The notes below the pieces were generated by a model. That model saw nothing but the letters and a program-made list of their open reading frames with translations, was not told where the DNA came from and did not search any database. The position numbers were made by a program, and so were the translations under genes. From Kribbella soli (GTDB lineage: Bacteria; Actinomycetota; Actinomycetes; Propionibacteriales; Kribbellaceae): a DNA stretch of 64,000 nucleotides. Positions 18,678-26,522 of this stretch are shown here, in pieces (positions within the stretch are counted from its first letter, which is position 1; every line of letters starts with the position of its first letter). The stretch is from positions 1-64,000 of the forward strand of contig NZ_SJJZ01000002.1 of assembly GCF_004331345.1 (NCBI RefSeq). The letters run 5' to 3'.

Positions 18678-18930
18678 TCACATCTCAGGTCCTGCCGACG
18701 CTTCGCGATCCTTCTCATGGATGTGTCTGAGCGCGTCCTCCAGGTGCTGAGCGGCCCCGGGATTTCGGCGCCGACGGCGGAAGGAGTCGTCGATCGTCGT
18801 TGAGGTCTGCGTGTGGCCGAGCTGGTCGGCGACCTGTCGTGGTGCGTGCCCGGCGCTCTCGAGGATCGTGGCGGTGGTCTTCCTGAACGCGTGGGCGGTT
18901 ACCCACTCGAGCTCGTCGGCGAGGGATCGT
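18678..18930 (-). pseudogene. Tyrosine integrase, C-terminal remnant
   Basis: About 83 codons ending at TGA 18678 read like the end of an actinobacterial phage/ICE integrase: WVTAHAFRKTTATILESAG (catalytic H-x-x-R), RQVADQLGHTQTSTT (the LGH His), then DDSFRRRRRNPGA where the catalytic tyrosine is expected. Intact relatives have a Tyr in a D-x-Y-x-GRR context; here the position reads Ser, so even this end is damaged. Everything upstream is replaced by the unrelated membrane-protein gene. The 3' end faces the att repeat, as in working elements. It marks the left end of the island. Confidence 0.8.
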
Positions 18931-19141
18931 ATGCCGGCCAGTTCGGTGAGTTCGAGAAGCGTGGTCCGATCTCGATACGGTTGAGCGTCCTGAAGACGAT
19001 GCGGCCGATGCCGAGCCCGATGGGGATGTCAACGCCTGGGGCGCGGAACTTGAGTGGCGTCTCCAGGAACGAGATGGCGAGCACCATGCCGAGCCAGATG
19101 AAGACGGCGGCAGTGGCAACGGCGGCTGGTGCGGCGTTCAC
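18899..19141 (-). pseudogene. Small membrane protein gene, 3'-truncated
   Basis: GTG 19141 with an AAGGAG ribosome site starts an 80-residue frame. The first 58 residues (AAVFIWLGMVLAISFLETPLK and FRAPGVDIPIGLGIGRIVF, read as two segments) match a conserved actinobacterial/proteobacterial small membrane protein of unknown function that normally continues with further transmembrane helices. After RTLNRIEI the frame runs into integrase-derived DNA and ends in a Ser/Pro-rich tail. The gene thus lost its 3' part when it was joined to the integrase remnant. Confidence 0.6.
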
Positions 19142-19221
19142 TATTGCTCCTTCTGGATCCGTGACGTTGCATCCGGGCTCGGGGGATCGTGGCGGATTCC
19201 CGGCGTGGTTGCCGATGGCCC

Positions 19222-19590
19222 CTATGCGGCCGGCCAACCCGTGATTCGCGCGACGAAGTCGGGCGGTGAGGCGACGATCATCATGACGGCGGGTTCGGTT
19301 CCTGGGTTGGTCAGGCTGACGCGTTCCCCTGTGGCGATGTGTGCGACGGTGCCGGGGGCGAGTCTGTGCTGCTGGTCGCCTTGCTGAAGCTCGATCGAGC
19401 CCGAGACGTGGACCAGGACGATTTCCGAGGGTCCGTGGTCGTGTTCGGGCAGGCCGCCGCCGGGCGGGATCCATACCTGGACCATCGCGATGTTGTCGGA
19501 AGTCTCGGCCGCGACGAGTACTTCCATCGTCGGACCTCCGGGGATTGGCGCGCGGCGCCGGGGCGTGGTGCCGATCCTGGTCAGGTACAT
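19222..19590 (-). CDS. Cupin-domain protein
   Basis: 122 residues from ATG 19590; the adjacent ATG at 19593 is an alternative, but the AGGAG spacing favours the second. The cupin motif 1 appears as WIPPGGGLPEHDHGPSEIVLVHVSG (metal ligands in HDHG and Glu), motif 2 as LAPGTVAHIATGERVSL. Single-domain cupins can be enzymes or small-molecule sensors. It overlaps the stop of the regulator gene to its right, so the ferredoxin, regulator and cupin genes probably form one transcript. Confidence 0.75.
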   Translation of the reverse strand: MYLTRIGTTPRRRAPIPGGPTMEVLVAAETSDNIAMVQVWIPPGGGLPEHDHGPSEIVLVHVSGSIELQQGDQQHRLAPGTVAHIATGERVSLTNPGTEPAVMMIVASPPDFVARITGWPAA

Positions 19591-20297
19591 CATGTGCTCC
19601 TGTTGCGACGATTGTGCGCCTGGGCGCCGACGCCGGTGCTGCGGGCGGGGGAGAGGTGGACGATGCAGGCATCGGGCTCGGCGAACGGCTCGAGGCTTGT
19701 CGCGGTGATCGGTGCGCGGATCTCGGTGAGGGCACCTCGCATCAGGCCGAGATGCAGCGGGCACAAGGTGGACGAGTACTCCTCCGCGAGTTCCAGGAAC
19801 GGGCAGTGCCGCAGCCTGATGCGAGCGGCTGCGTCGCCGTCGGGTTCCGGGGCGAAACCGAGGTCGGTCATCATCGCGCTCAGCCGCTGGGTGGCCTCGG
19901 CGACGCCGATCTGATGGGACGGGGGGATGTGCTCGACCAGATAGCCGCCCCAGTTGCGGCCCGCGGCCTCGGCCGCGGCGCCGGCATCGGGATTCGTGGA
20001 CAGCTGACCGAGCAGGATCTTGGCCAGTAGGTGGTACTGACGCCGGCCGCCTCGGTCCATCCCGGGATGTGGTGTGTACGCAGTCCGCGGCCGTCCTCGC
20101 CCTGCCGGTTTCTGGAGTTGGCGGTCGACCAGTCCTTGCGTCACGAGGGCGTCGAGGTGGAAGCGGACCGTGTTGGGGTGGATACCGAGTTGGTCGGCGA
20201 GTTCGGTGACCCCCTGCGGTGCGTCGGCGGCGCGCAGAGCTTCGAGCAGTGCTTGTCGGCGGGGCTGATCGCCGGCGGTCTGGTCAGTCCTGGTCAT
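19590..20297 (-). CDS. HTH regulator with cysteine-rich C-terminal domain (SufR-like)
   Basis: 235 residues from ATG 20297. The N-terminal winged helix (residues 15-75) shows ALLEALRAADAPQGVTELA and GIHPNTVRFHLDALVTQGLV. The C-terminal half contains CPFLELAEEYSSTLCPLHLG with neighbouring His/Cys residues, the pattern of ArsR/SufR-type regulators that hold an Fe-S cluster. Seven bp separate its start from the ferredoxin gene upstream. It probably senses iron-sulfur or redox status and controls the divergent promoters at 20630-20715. Confidence 0.8.
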   Translation of the reverse strand: MTRTDQTAGDQPRRQALLEALRAADAPQGVTELADQLGIHPNTVRFHLDALVTQGLVDRQLQKPAGRGRPRTAYTPHPGMDRGGRRQYHLLAKILLGQLSTNPDAGAAAEAAGRNWGGYLVEHIPPSHQIGVAEATQRLSAMMTDLGFAPEPDGDAAARIRLRHCPFLELAEEYSSTLCPLHLGLMRGALTEIRAPITATSLEPFAEPDACIVHLSPARSTGVGAQAHNRRNRST

Positions 20298-20302
20298 GGT
20301 GG

Positions 20303-20629
20303 TCAGCTTGCCTGCTCCTGCGGCGGTAGTGCCGCGATGAGGGGATGGTCGTGGGGCATGGCGCCCACCTTGAAGGCCCCGCCTGGAGAACCGAGCTCGT
20401 CGAAGAATCCCGCGTTTGCGGCCTGGTAGTCCTTCCACTGCTCGGGCAGATCGTCCTCGTAGAAGATGGCCTCGACCGGGCAGACGGGTTCACAGGCGCC
20501 GCAGTCGATGCACTCCTCGGGATGGATGTAGAGGGAGCGCCCGCCTTCGTAGATGCAGTCGACCGGGCACTCCTCGACGCAGGCGCGGTCCTTCAGATCG
20601 ACGCACGGCAACGCAATCACGTAGGTCAC
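20303..20629 (-). CDS. fdxA: 7Fe ferredoxin
   Basis: 108 residues from GTG 20629 (GAGGGAG in front). The N-terminus [20 protein letters not shown] has the 3Fe-4S-type arrangement of Cys followed by CPVDCIYEG; the second cluster set is [12 protein letters not shown]. The length and the acidic C-terminus match the 7Fe FdxA/FdxC ferredoxins of actinobacteria, induced in hypoxia and nitric-oxide stress in mycobacteria. It heads the ferredoxin-regulator-cupin unit. Confidence 0.92.
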   Translation of the reverse strand: MTYVIALPCVDLKDRACVEECPVDCIYEGGRSLYIHPEECIDCGACEPVCPVEAIFYEDDLPEQWKDYQAANAGFFDELGSPGGAFKVGAMPHDHPLIAALPPQEQAS

Positions 20630-20715
20630 AACCGACTCCCTCACCAGCGCTTGTAATTACTACAAATATCACATGTAATAATCATTGAAAACAGCGACGT
20701 GAGGAGAGTGGCACG
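20630..20715. promoter_or_regulatory. AT-rich divergent promoter/operator region
   Basis: This short gap between the divergent ferredoxin and hemerythrin genes is far more AT-rich than its surroundings. It holds TTGTA-attac-TACAA (20651-20665), an inverted repeat, and a second TGTAATAATCA-like stretch. This is a likely operator for the SufR-like regulator encoded next door. The RBS of the right-hand gene (gaggagag) closes the region. Confidence 0.55.
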
Positions 20716-21441
20716 ATGCCGGCTGCGGAGATCTTCATCCAGGCGACCGAGACCGACCCGGACGTCATCGCTCGAGGTGCCGTCCAAGAGGCCCACGAGC
20801 GACTAATGTCCGGACTGGCGGAGCTGACCACGGCGCAGCCAGTTACCCAGGGCGCCGAGCCATGGTCTGCGGAGTTGGTGGACTTCTGCCTTCATGAAGT
20901 GCGCCGATATCTGGTCACGGCGGATCGGAATCTCTATGCGCCCGCGTCCGAGGATGATGAGACACGGCTTCTGGTCGAGGCTCTCCGAGTGGGAGCCGCA
21001 GCGCTCAATGCTCAGATCGACGAAATCGCGGCTGCCGGCCCGGTTGATGTGGCGAGGCTCGGCATGATGATCACGGCGGCCTTGGATGCCCAGCTTCAGA
21101 TCGAGGAGTCGGTGTTGCTCCCCGCGCTGGCCGGTTTGCCTGGCGTGGATCCGTCGTCGCTGGCCGCCGACCTGCGGGCTTACCTCGCGGGGGAACAGGT
21201 CGAACAACCGACGGTCATCGACGTACGGCGAATCGCGCGTGGCGGCCGCCATCCGCGCGTCTTCGCCCGGTACGCCCGGCTGGCTCCGGGAGAGGCGTTC
21301 ATCCTGGTCAATAGTCACGACCCCAAGCCGTTACGCCGGGAGTTCGAAGCCATTCACGCCGGCGCCTTCAGCTGGGACTACCTGCGGGCCGGGCCCGACG
21401 AATGGCACGTACGGATCGGCCGGGTCGCCAGTGATGCCTGA
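20716..21441 (+). CDS. Hemerythrin-like / DUF2249 protein
   Basis: 241 residues from ATG 20716 behind GAGGAGAG. Residues 15-150 are helical with several His/Glu positions (FCLHEVRRYL, IEESVLLPAL), resembling a degenerate HHE hemerythrin four-helix domain; not all iron ligands are obvious. Residues 160-238 are a DUF2249 domain: IDVRRIARGGRHPRVFARY, LAPGEAFILVNSHDPKPLRREF and FSWDYLRAGPDEWHVRI. Such fusions occur with nitric-oxide and low-oxygen stress genes. Divergent from the ferredoxin unit, which supports a shared redox role. Confidence 0.75.
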   Translation: MPAAEIFIQATETDPDVIARGAVQEAHERLMSGLAELTTAQPVTQGAEPWSAELVDFCLHEVRRYLVTADRNLYAPASEDDETRLLVEALRVGAAALNAQIDEIAAAGPVDVARLGMMITAALDAQLQIEESVLLPALAGLPGVDPSSLAADLRAYLAGEQVEQPTVIDVRRIARGGRHPRVFARYARLAPGEAFILVNSHDPKPLRREFEAIHAGAFSWDYLRAGPDEWHVRIGRVASDA

Positions 21442-21805
21442 GGAGTCGCCGGCGCGGGTCCTACTCGACGTGCACGAACTCGTCGATGACTCGCCCGTAC
21501 CGTCGGGTGCCCGGTGGACCCTCACCGAGCCCGGGCGCCAGCTCGACGCGAACCTCATCCATCTGCCTGCCAGGCAGCGCGTGGACACCCATAGCGAGCC
21601 GGATCTCGACGTGCTACTCGTCGTCGTCGCGGGTGACGGCAGAGTCGGTACACCCGACGAAGAACAGACTCTTGCTGACGGCAACGTTGTCTGGTTGCCC
21701 CGCGGTTCGACTCGCAACATCACCGCCGGCACCACCGGCCTGTCCTACCTGACCATTCATCGTCGCCGTCCCGGCCTGCAAATCAGGAACCGCCCCGGTC
21801 AGTAG
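21434..21805 (+). CDS. Small cupin protein
   Basis: 123 residues from ATG 21434, overlapping the end of the hemerythrin-like gene by 8 bp, so translation is probably coupled. The cupin core reads ANLIHLPARQRVDTHSEPDLDVLLVVVAGDG (in segments) with LADGNVVWLPRGSTRNI as the second motif. Metal ligands are fewer than in classic cupins. It may be a sensor or small enzyme acting with its neighbour; no substrate is evident. Confidence 0.65.
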   Translation: MPEESPARVLLDVHELVDDSPVPSGARWTLTEPGRQLDANLIHLPARQRVDTHSEPDLDVLLVVVAGDGRVGTPDEEQTLADGNVVWLPRGSTRNITAGTTGLSYLTIHRRRPGLQIRNRPGQ

Positions 21806-21884
21806 CATGGCCGGAGCTGTCCGACACGCGAGCGAGGTGTGCCACCGGCGGAGCGCGGTCTATCGGTCCGGCTGGCAAAGGGAA

Positions 21885-22250
21885 TCAGCGGGGTTCGCTC
21901 AGCAGCCGTGCCAGGACCGTTGCCTGGCTGTGGTCCACGTCCCTGGTCGCGGTCACCAAGGTAAGGGCATCGCGTTTCGCCAGCGTACGCAGGTGGTCCA
22001 GCGCGGTCCGTCCGGCCTCTGTTGCCAGCTCATCACGGTAGCGTGCCTCGAACTGCTCGAACTTCTCCGGTACATGGCCGTACCACTTGCGGAGCTCCGT
22101 CGACGGTGCGACGTCCTTGGCCCATTCGTCGATGGCGGCGGCGTCCTTGCGGATCCCTCGCGGCCACACCCGATCGACCAAGACCCTGATGCCGTCGTCG
22201 GCTGCGGGATGATCGTAGATCCTGCGGACCCGGACAGTGTGGTGTGTCAT
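21885..22250 (-). CDS. DUF488 family protein
   Basis: 121 residues from ATG 22250. VRRIYDHPAADDGIRVLVDRVWPRGIRKD, WAKDVAPSTELRKWYGH and ALTLVTATRDVDHSQA are hallmark DUF488 segments (quoted piecewise). The family is widespread in bacteria and archaea; its biochemical function is not established, although a conserved Asp/Arg/Trp set suggests a binding or catalytic pocket. The start overlaps the MarR stop by four bases (ATGA), so the pair is co-translated. Confidence 0.85.
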   Translation of the reverse strand: MTHHTVRVRRIYDHPAADDGIRVLVDRVWPRGIRKDAAAIDEWAKDVAPSTELRKWYGHVPEKFEQFEARYRDELATEAGRTALDHLRTLAKRDALTLVTATRDVDHSQATVLARLLSEPR

Positions 22251-22699
22251 GCGGCACCGCCGGCAGTGTCGCTCCAATCGGGCACTGCAAGGGCGGTACC
22301 CAAGCGTCGAAGCTCATCGCGGTGCAGCGCACTCAGCCGTGCCAACGCCCGCTCGCCGTGCCGCGTCAACTCCACCCGGACAACTCTGGCGTCCGTCGGA
22401 TCTGACGCCCTGGTCACGAGATCTTGCGCCTGCGCACGGTTCACGAGTTCCACGACGCTGTGGTGACGCAGCTGGAGACGGTCGGCCAACTCGGTCAGGG
22501 ACGCCCACTCACGGCCGGGAAACCCCTTCAACGCCAGCATCAACTGGTACTGCTGCGGCGTGAGGCCATGACCGCGGACGGCCTGCTCGCTGAAGCGCAG
22601 GTACCGGCGGATGCCGAAGCGGAAACGAGCCAACGCCTCGAAATCCGCCTTCGTCAACGGCTCTGCCGCCTGCTCGTCGTGCATCGTGTCGGGTTGCAT
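22247..22699 (-). CDS. MarR-family regulator
   Basis: 150 residues. FRFGIRRYLRFSEQAVRGHGLTPQQYQLMLAL opens a MarR dimerisation helix (read in parts), LTELADRLQLRHHSVVELVNRA is the recognition helix region, and DARVVRVELTRHGE is the wing. It forms an operon with DUF488. A palindrome TATCGT-gtt-ACGATA 54 bp upstream of its start is a natural autorepression site. Confidence 0.9.
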   Translation of the reverse strand: MQPDTMHDEQAAEPLTKADFEALARFRFGIRRYLRFSEQAVRGHGLTPQQYQLMLALKGFPGREWASLTELADRLQLRHHSVVELVNRAQAQDLVTRASDPTDARVVRVELTRHGERALARLSALHRDELRRLGTALAVPDWSDTAGGAA

Positions 22700-22752
22700 G
22701 TGATCACGTCCTCAGTGGTTTCACCGGGAGAAACCCGGCCACAAGCCAACTA

Positions 22753-22767
22753 TATCGTGTTACGATA
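22753..22767. promoter_or_regulatory. Probable MarR operator
   Basis: TATCGT-gtt-ACGATA, a perfect 6-bp inverted repeat with 3-bp spacer in an AT-rich patch upstream of the marR-DUF488 genes. The geometry matches MarR half-sites one helical turn apart. Confidence 0.6.
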
Positions 22768-22958
22768 CAACTGCGCGGTCGCTCCCTAGGCGCCGGATGC
22801 GCGAGGAGGTGCGCCTTGGTTCGTGAAACCGGGGGAGTGCGCGGCCCATACCAGCGATCGCCGTTGTGCTCTTCTTCTCGCCTGGCCGGCCGCCGCTCTG
22901 CGGACGACTGTCGGCGCCTTCGATTGATCCGTAGCCGGCGAGCCTGAGAGGCGACGTC

Positions 22959-23435
22959 GTGGACTGGTTCGGGTGGGCGATATTCGGGTTGGTGGCCACC
23001 TCCGCGCTGACTGCCGTGATGATCACCGCGCAGCTGGCCGGCCTCACCCGGCTGGACCTTCCGCTCGTGCTCGGCACCCTGGTAACAGAGGACCCCGACC
23101 GTGCCCGGGCCGCAGGGTTCCTCATCCACCTCGTTGTCGGCCAGGTGTTCGCGCTTGGCTACGCGACCGCCTTCGCCCTGCTGCATCGAACCACCTGGTG
23201 GCTGGGCGGGCTGCTTGGCCTCCTGCACGTCGCAGTTGCGCTGATGGTGCTGCTTCCGGTGCTCCCCGGTTTGCATCCCCGGATGGCGTCACACCGCGCC
23301 GGACCCGCGAGCAGGGCCGTGCTCGAGCCACCGGGTCTGCTCGCCCTCAACTATGGCGTGCAGACTCCAGCCGTAACCATCGCCGCCCACCTTGTCTACG
23401 GTGCCGTGCTCGGCCTGCTGCTCCAGGCCCGTTGA
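22959..23435 (+). CDS. Four-helix membrane protein
   Basis: 158 residues from GTG 22959, preceded by a GAGAGGCG ribosome site. Four hydrophobic segments are visible: WAIFGLVATSALTAVMI, AAGFLIHLVVGQVFALGY, LGGLLGLLHVAVALMVLL and AVTIAAHLVYGAVLGLLL. The loop LTRLDLPLVLGTLVTEDPDRA and the layout match small uncharacterised membrane proteins found near stress genes in actinobacteria. It ends 1 bp before the GH15 start, so the two are co-transcribed. Confidence 0.7.
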   Translation: MDWFGWAIFGLVATSALTAVMITAQLAGLTRLDLPLVLGTLVTEDPDRARAAGFLIHLVVGQVFALGYATAFALLHRTTWWLGGLLGLLHVAVALMVLLPVLPGLHPRMASHRAGPASRAVLEPPGLLALNYGVQTPAVTIAAHLVYGAVLGLLLQAR

Positions 23436-23436
23436 G

Positions 23437-25221
23437 ATGAAGCCGATCGCCGATTACGGGCTGCTGGGTGACACCCGCACCGCGGCACTCGTCTCCAGCG
23501 ACGGCTCCCTCGACTGGCTGTGCGCGCCGCGCTTCGACAGCGCCCCGATCTTCGGAGCACTTGTCGGCGGTCCTGACGCAGGCAGATTCCGGTTGGGACC
23601 AGCCGCCACCGCCACTGTTGTCGAGCGCAAGTACCGCCACCACACCGCGACCCTGGAGACCACCTGGATCACCCCCCGCGGCAAGCTGACCCTGACCGAG
23701 GCGATGGTGGCCGAGGTAGCCGGACGCCTGTTGCCTGCGACGGTCCTCGTGCGGCGATTGTCCGCAGAGGGCGGCGCGGTCGAGGCTCTGGTCGAGTTCG
23801 ACCCGCGCCGCGGTGAGGAGCACACACAGCCGCGCAACCGACGCCGCGGTCAGGATCTCGTGTGCGCGTGGGGCGCGCTGGCGATGTCGCTGAGCTCCGA
23901 TGCCGGGCCGGCCATCGAGCCCGGCATACCGACGCCCTTCACGGTCACGCCTGATCGGCCAGTCACGTTCGTCCTCACCATCGCGCATCGGGAACCGCTG
24001 ATCCAGGTTCAGGCTGCCACCGCCTGGGCGCTTCTCACCGAGGACGAGAGCCGGTGGCGTGCCTGGACGGCTCGGGTCGACCAGGGGCTGCCCTTTCGTG
24101 AGGAAGTGCTTCGCAGCCTGCTGACGCTGCGCCTGTTGACGTACTCGCCGTCCGGTGCGTCGGTGGCCGCGCCGACCACCTCACTTCCCGAGCAGCTCGG
24201 CGGGGTGCGGAACTGGGACTACCGCTTTGCCTGGCCCCGTGACGCAAGCATCGGGATCGCGGCGTTCCTCGGTGTCGGCATGGTCGAGGAAGCCCGAGGG
24301 TTCCTGTGGTGGCTGTTGCACGCCAGTCGCGTGCAACGTCCCCGGCTACCGGTCCTGCTCACCTTGGACGGTCGACAAGCACCCCCAGAACGTGGCCTGC
24401 GAAACTGGCCGGGCTACGCCGGCAGTGTCCCGGTCCGGGTGGGCAATGGTGCGGCCCAGCAACATCAACTTGACGGCTACGGATGGGTGCTCGACGCCGC
24501 CTGGACCCTCGTGCAGGCGGGTCATCCGTTGTACTCCGAAACGTGGCGCGCGATGCGAGGTTTCGCCGACCTTGTGACGCGACGGTGGAGTGAGCCGGAC
24601 GCAGGCATCTGGGAGGTCCGCGGGGACCAGGTCCATCACGTGCATTCCAAGCTGATGGCCTGGCTGGCGCTCGACCGAGCCCTGCGGATCGCCGAGACGC
24701 ACCGGCTCTCCGACCGTCAGCGACAACGCTGGCAGGCCGCCCGCGAGGCGATCCGCATCGAGGTCAAGAAGCTGGGTTTCGACACCGGCATCGGTAGCTA
24801 CACCAGAAGTTACGGCTCACAGGAGCTCGACGCCGCTCTCCTCATCCTGCCCCGGATCGGACTCGAGGAGCGCGGATCACTACGTGTCCGCGGGACACTG
24901 GACGCCATCCGCAGCCAACTGTGTGCCGAGGGTCCCTTGCTGTACCGATACCCACCGGGGCGTGACGGTCTGCCGGGCACCGAGGGCGCGTTCCTGCCCT
25001 GTTCCTTCTGGCTGGTTGAAGCGCTGGCGCTTGACGACCGCCGGCGCGAGGCCCTCGACCTGTTCACCGAACTGCTGGACCGAGCCAGCCCGCTCGGCCT
25101 GTACGCCGAGGAACTGGACCCGACGACCGGCGAACATCTCGGCAACTACCCCCAGGCCCTGACCCACGCCGCCCTCATCCAGGCCGCTCTCGCCCTCCGG
25201 GACCTCCCGCCCGTCTCGTGA
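23437..25221 (+). CDS. Glycoside hydrolase family 15
   Basis: 594 residues from ATG 23437. It starts MKPIADYGLLGDTRTAALVSSDGSLDWLC, as in the gene at 4116, and has RNWDYRFAWPRDASIGIAAFL, DAGIWEVRGDQVHHVHSKLMAWLALDRAL and GAFLPCSFWLVEALAL (segments). It is a cytosolic GH15 enzyme, probably acting on trehalose or short maltodextrins. Located on the island just upstream of the V-ATPase operon; it could supply sugar from internal reserves. Divergent enough from the first copy that the two were probably acquired separately. Confidence 0.88.
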   Translation: MKPIADYGLLGDTRTAALVSSDGSLDWLCAPRFDSAPIFGALVGGPDAGRFRLGPAATATVVERKYRHHTATLETTWITPRGKLTLTEAMVAEVAGRLLPATVLVRRLSAEGGAVEALVEFDPRRGEEHTQPRNRRRGQDLVCAWGALAMSLSSDAGPAIEPGIPTPFTVTPDRPVTFVLTIAHREPLIQVQAATAWALLTEDESRWRAWTARVDQGLPFREEVLRSLLTLRLLTYSPSGASVAAPTTSLPEQLGGVRNWDYRFAWPRDASIGIAAFLGVGMVEEARGFLWWLLHASRVQRPRLPVLLTLDGRQAPPERGLRNWPGYAGSVPVRVGNGAAQQHQLDGYGWVLDAAWTLVQAGHPLYSETWRAMRGFADLVTRRWSEPDAGIWEVRGDQVHHVHSKLMAWLALDRALRIAETHRLSDRQRQRWQAAREAIRIEVKKLGFDTGIGSYTRSYGSQELDAALLILPRIGLEERGSLRVRGTLDAIRSQLCAEGPLLYRYPPGRDGLPGTEGAFLPCSFWLVEALALDDRRREALDLFTELLDRASPLGLYAEELDPTTGEHLGNYPQALTHAALIQAALALRDLPPVS

Positions 25222-25364
25222 CGTGCCTGCCCGCAGCAAGATCCAGCGCCTCGCATCCGCCCACCTGGCGTGAGCAGGGCGCCCCGGTCGTCGAACCCGC
25301 ATCCCAAGGCGTTGCGCCGCACCACAAACGTTCGGTTGAGAACGACCTTCGGGCCAGCTACACC

Positions 25365-25410
25365 CATTGCCGGTTCCCGGCAATCAACGAGATGCGACCT
25401 TCGCCGAAGG
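25365..25410 (+). promoter_or_regulatory. Composite island box upstream of the V-ATPase operon
   Basis: Box 1 is TTGCCGG-ttc-CCGGCAA (25367-25383), a perfect palindrome. Exactly 38 bp from the element start (21 bp after CCGGC) lies GCCGAAGG (25403-25410), itself inside a 15-bp palindrome ACCTTCG-c-CGAAGGT (25397-25411). The second box ends 70 bp before the first ATG. The same arrangement is found at 38112, 43067, 44437 and, looser, 49525. No other gene feature lies in this 258-bp gap. Confidence 0.75.
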
Positions 25411-25479
25411 TGCCAATACCCGGCGAAGCGTCGCAACGGCAGTCTCAGAGGTACCCGATCACGCATCCGGGAGTGTGCC

Positions 25480-26148
25480 ATGCAATCCCTTGTTGCTACC
25501 CGAAGTGAACTGCTGGACCGCCGGCGGCGGGTGGTCTTCGTCGCTCAAGGCCGCGATCTGCTCAAAGACAAACGAACCGCGCTGGTGCGGGAGTTCCGGC
25601 ACCACCAGACCGAACTGCTGGACGGATTGGAACGGCTGCGGACCCTCGCCGTTCAAGCCCGGCAACGCCTTGACGAGGCCACCGCCGTGTGCGGCCCCGA
25701 GGCACTCGCATCGGGCGCGCTGACCGCCGCCACAGGGATCGGCGCGGAGCTGCGGTCTCGGACCGTGGCAGGGGTCCACGTGTTCGACCTGAGCCATGAC
25801 CCCGTCCGCCGCAACACAGCCACCCGCGGCTGGGCACCCGCCCTGGCCTCGGCCCACCTCGACACCGTCGCGCTGGCCTACGAAGAGCAACTCGAGTGGC
25901 TACTAGACCTGTGCGCGGTCGAGCTCAGCGTACGACGCCTGGCCACGGAGATCGCACGGACCACCAAGCAGGTCAATGCCTTGGACAACATCGTGCTCCC
26001 GCAACTGCACGACGAAGCGCGCCGGATCGCGCTGACACTCGACGAGCGCGAGCGTGAGGAGCACGCCCGGCTCAGACGGGCCCGCACCCGCAGGGCATCG
26101 CGTGACGCCAACGGCAACGAGCCGAACTCCACTCGGAGCGCCGCATGA
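25480..26148 (+). CDS. ntpD: V/A-type ATPase subunit D (central rotor stalk)
   Basis: 222 residues from ATG 25480 (GGGAG in front). Long N- and C-terminal helices (TRSELLDRRRRVVFVAQGRDLLKDKRTAL; NALDNIVLPQLHDEARRIALTLDEREREEH, as segments) form the coiled coil that turns inside the A3B3 head. The family normally ends the operon; here subunit D comes first. The stop overlaps the next start by 4 bp. Confidence 0.9.
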   Translation: MQSLVATRSELLDRRRRVVFVAQGRDLLKDKRTALVREFRHHQTELLDGLERLRTLAVQARQRLDEATAVCGPEALASGALTAATGIGAELRSRTVAGVHVFDLSHDPVRRNTATRGWAPALASAHLDTVALAYEEQLEWLLDLCAVELSVRRLATEIARTTKQVNALDNIVLPQLHDEARRIALTLDEREREEHARLRRARTRRASRDANGNEPNSTRSAA

Positions 26149-26522
26149 GCCGCACGCACGACGGCGAAACAACAGACCGTACGACGCCGCACGAATTGGT
26201 ACGGGCCCTCGAGAAGTCGATCGCGGCCCGACTGGCCGCGGCGAACCAAGCCGGCGATGAGGTGGCACTAGCTCAAGTGCAGGCGGATCACCTCATCGCC
26301 GAGGCCGAAGCGCAGGCGGCGGAGGTGGCGCGGCAACGGACAACCGCGATCCTGTCCGCCGCCCGCGCCGAGGCCGCCCGGTTGACCCAGGCCGGCATCC
26401 GCCACGCCGCCGATCTGACCGCGATCGCCGCCCGGCGCCGCGACCAGGACATCGCAACTGTTGTCGCCGCGGTGCTGCCGCAACAGACGCGGTCATCACA
26501 GGACGAGGTGAGCCGACCATGA
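26145..26522 (+). CDS. V/A-type ATPase peripheral-stalk subunit (G/H type)
   Basis: 125 residues, almost entirely a charged Ala-rich helix (LVRALEKSIAARLAAANQA, ADHLIAEAEAQAAEVA). It corresponds to the short coiled-coil partner of subunit E that ties the head to subunit I. Assigned from position and coiled-coil character rather than from conserved residues. Overlaps both neighbours by four bases. Confidence 0.7.
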   Translation: MSRTHDGETTDRTTPHELVRALEKSIAARLAAANQAGDEVALAQVQADHLIAEAEAQAAEVARQRTTAILSAARAEAARLTQAGIRHAADLTAIAARRRDQDIATVVAAVLPQQTRSSQDEVSRP

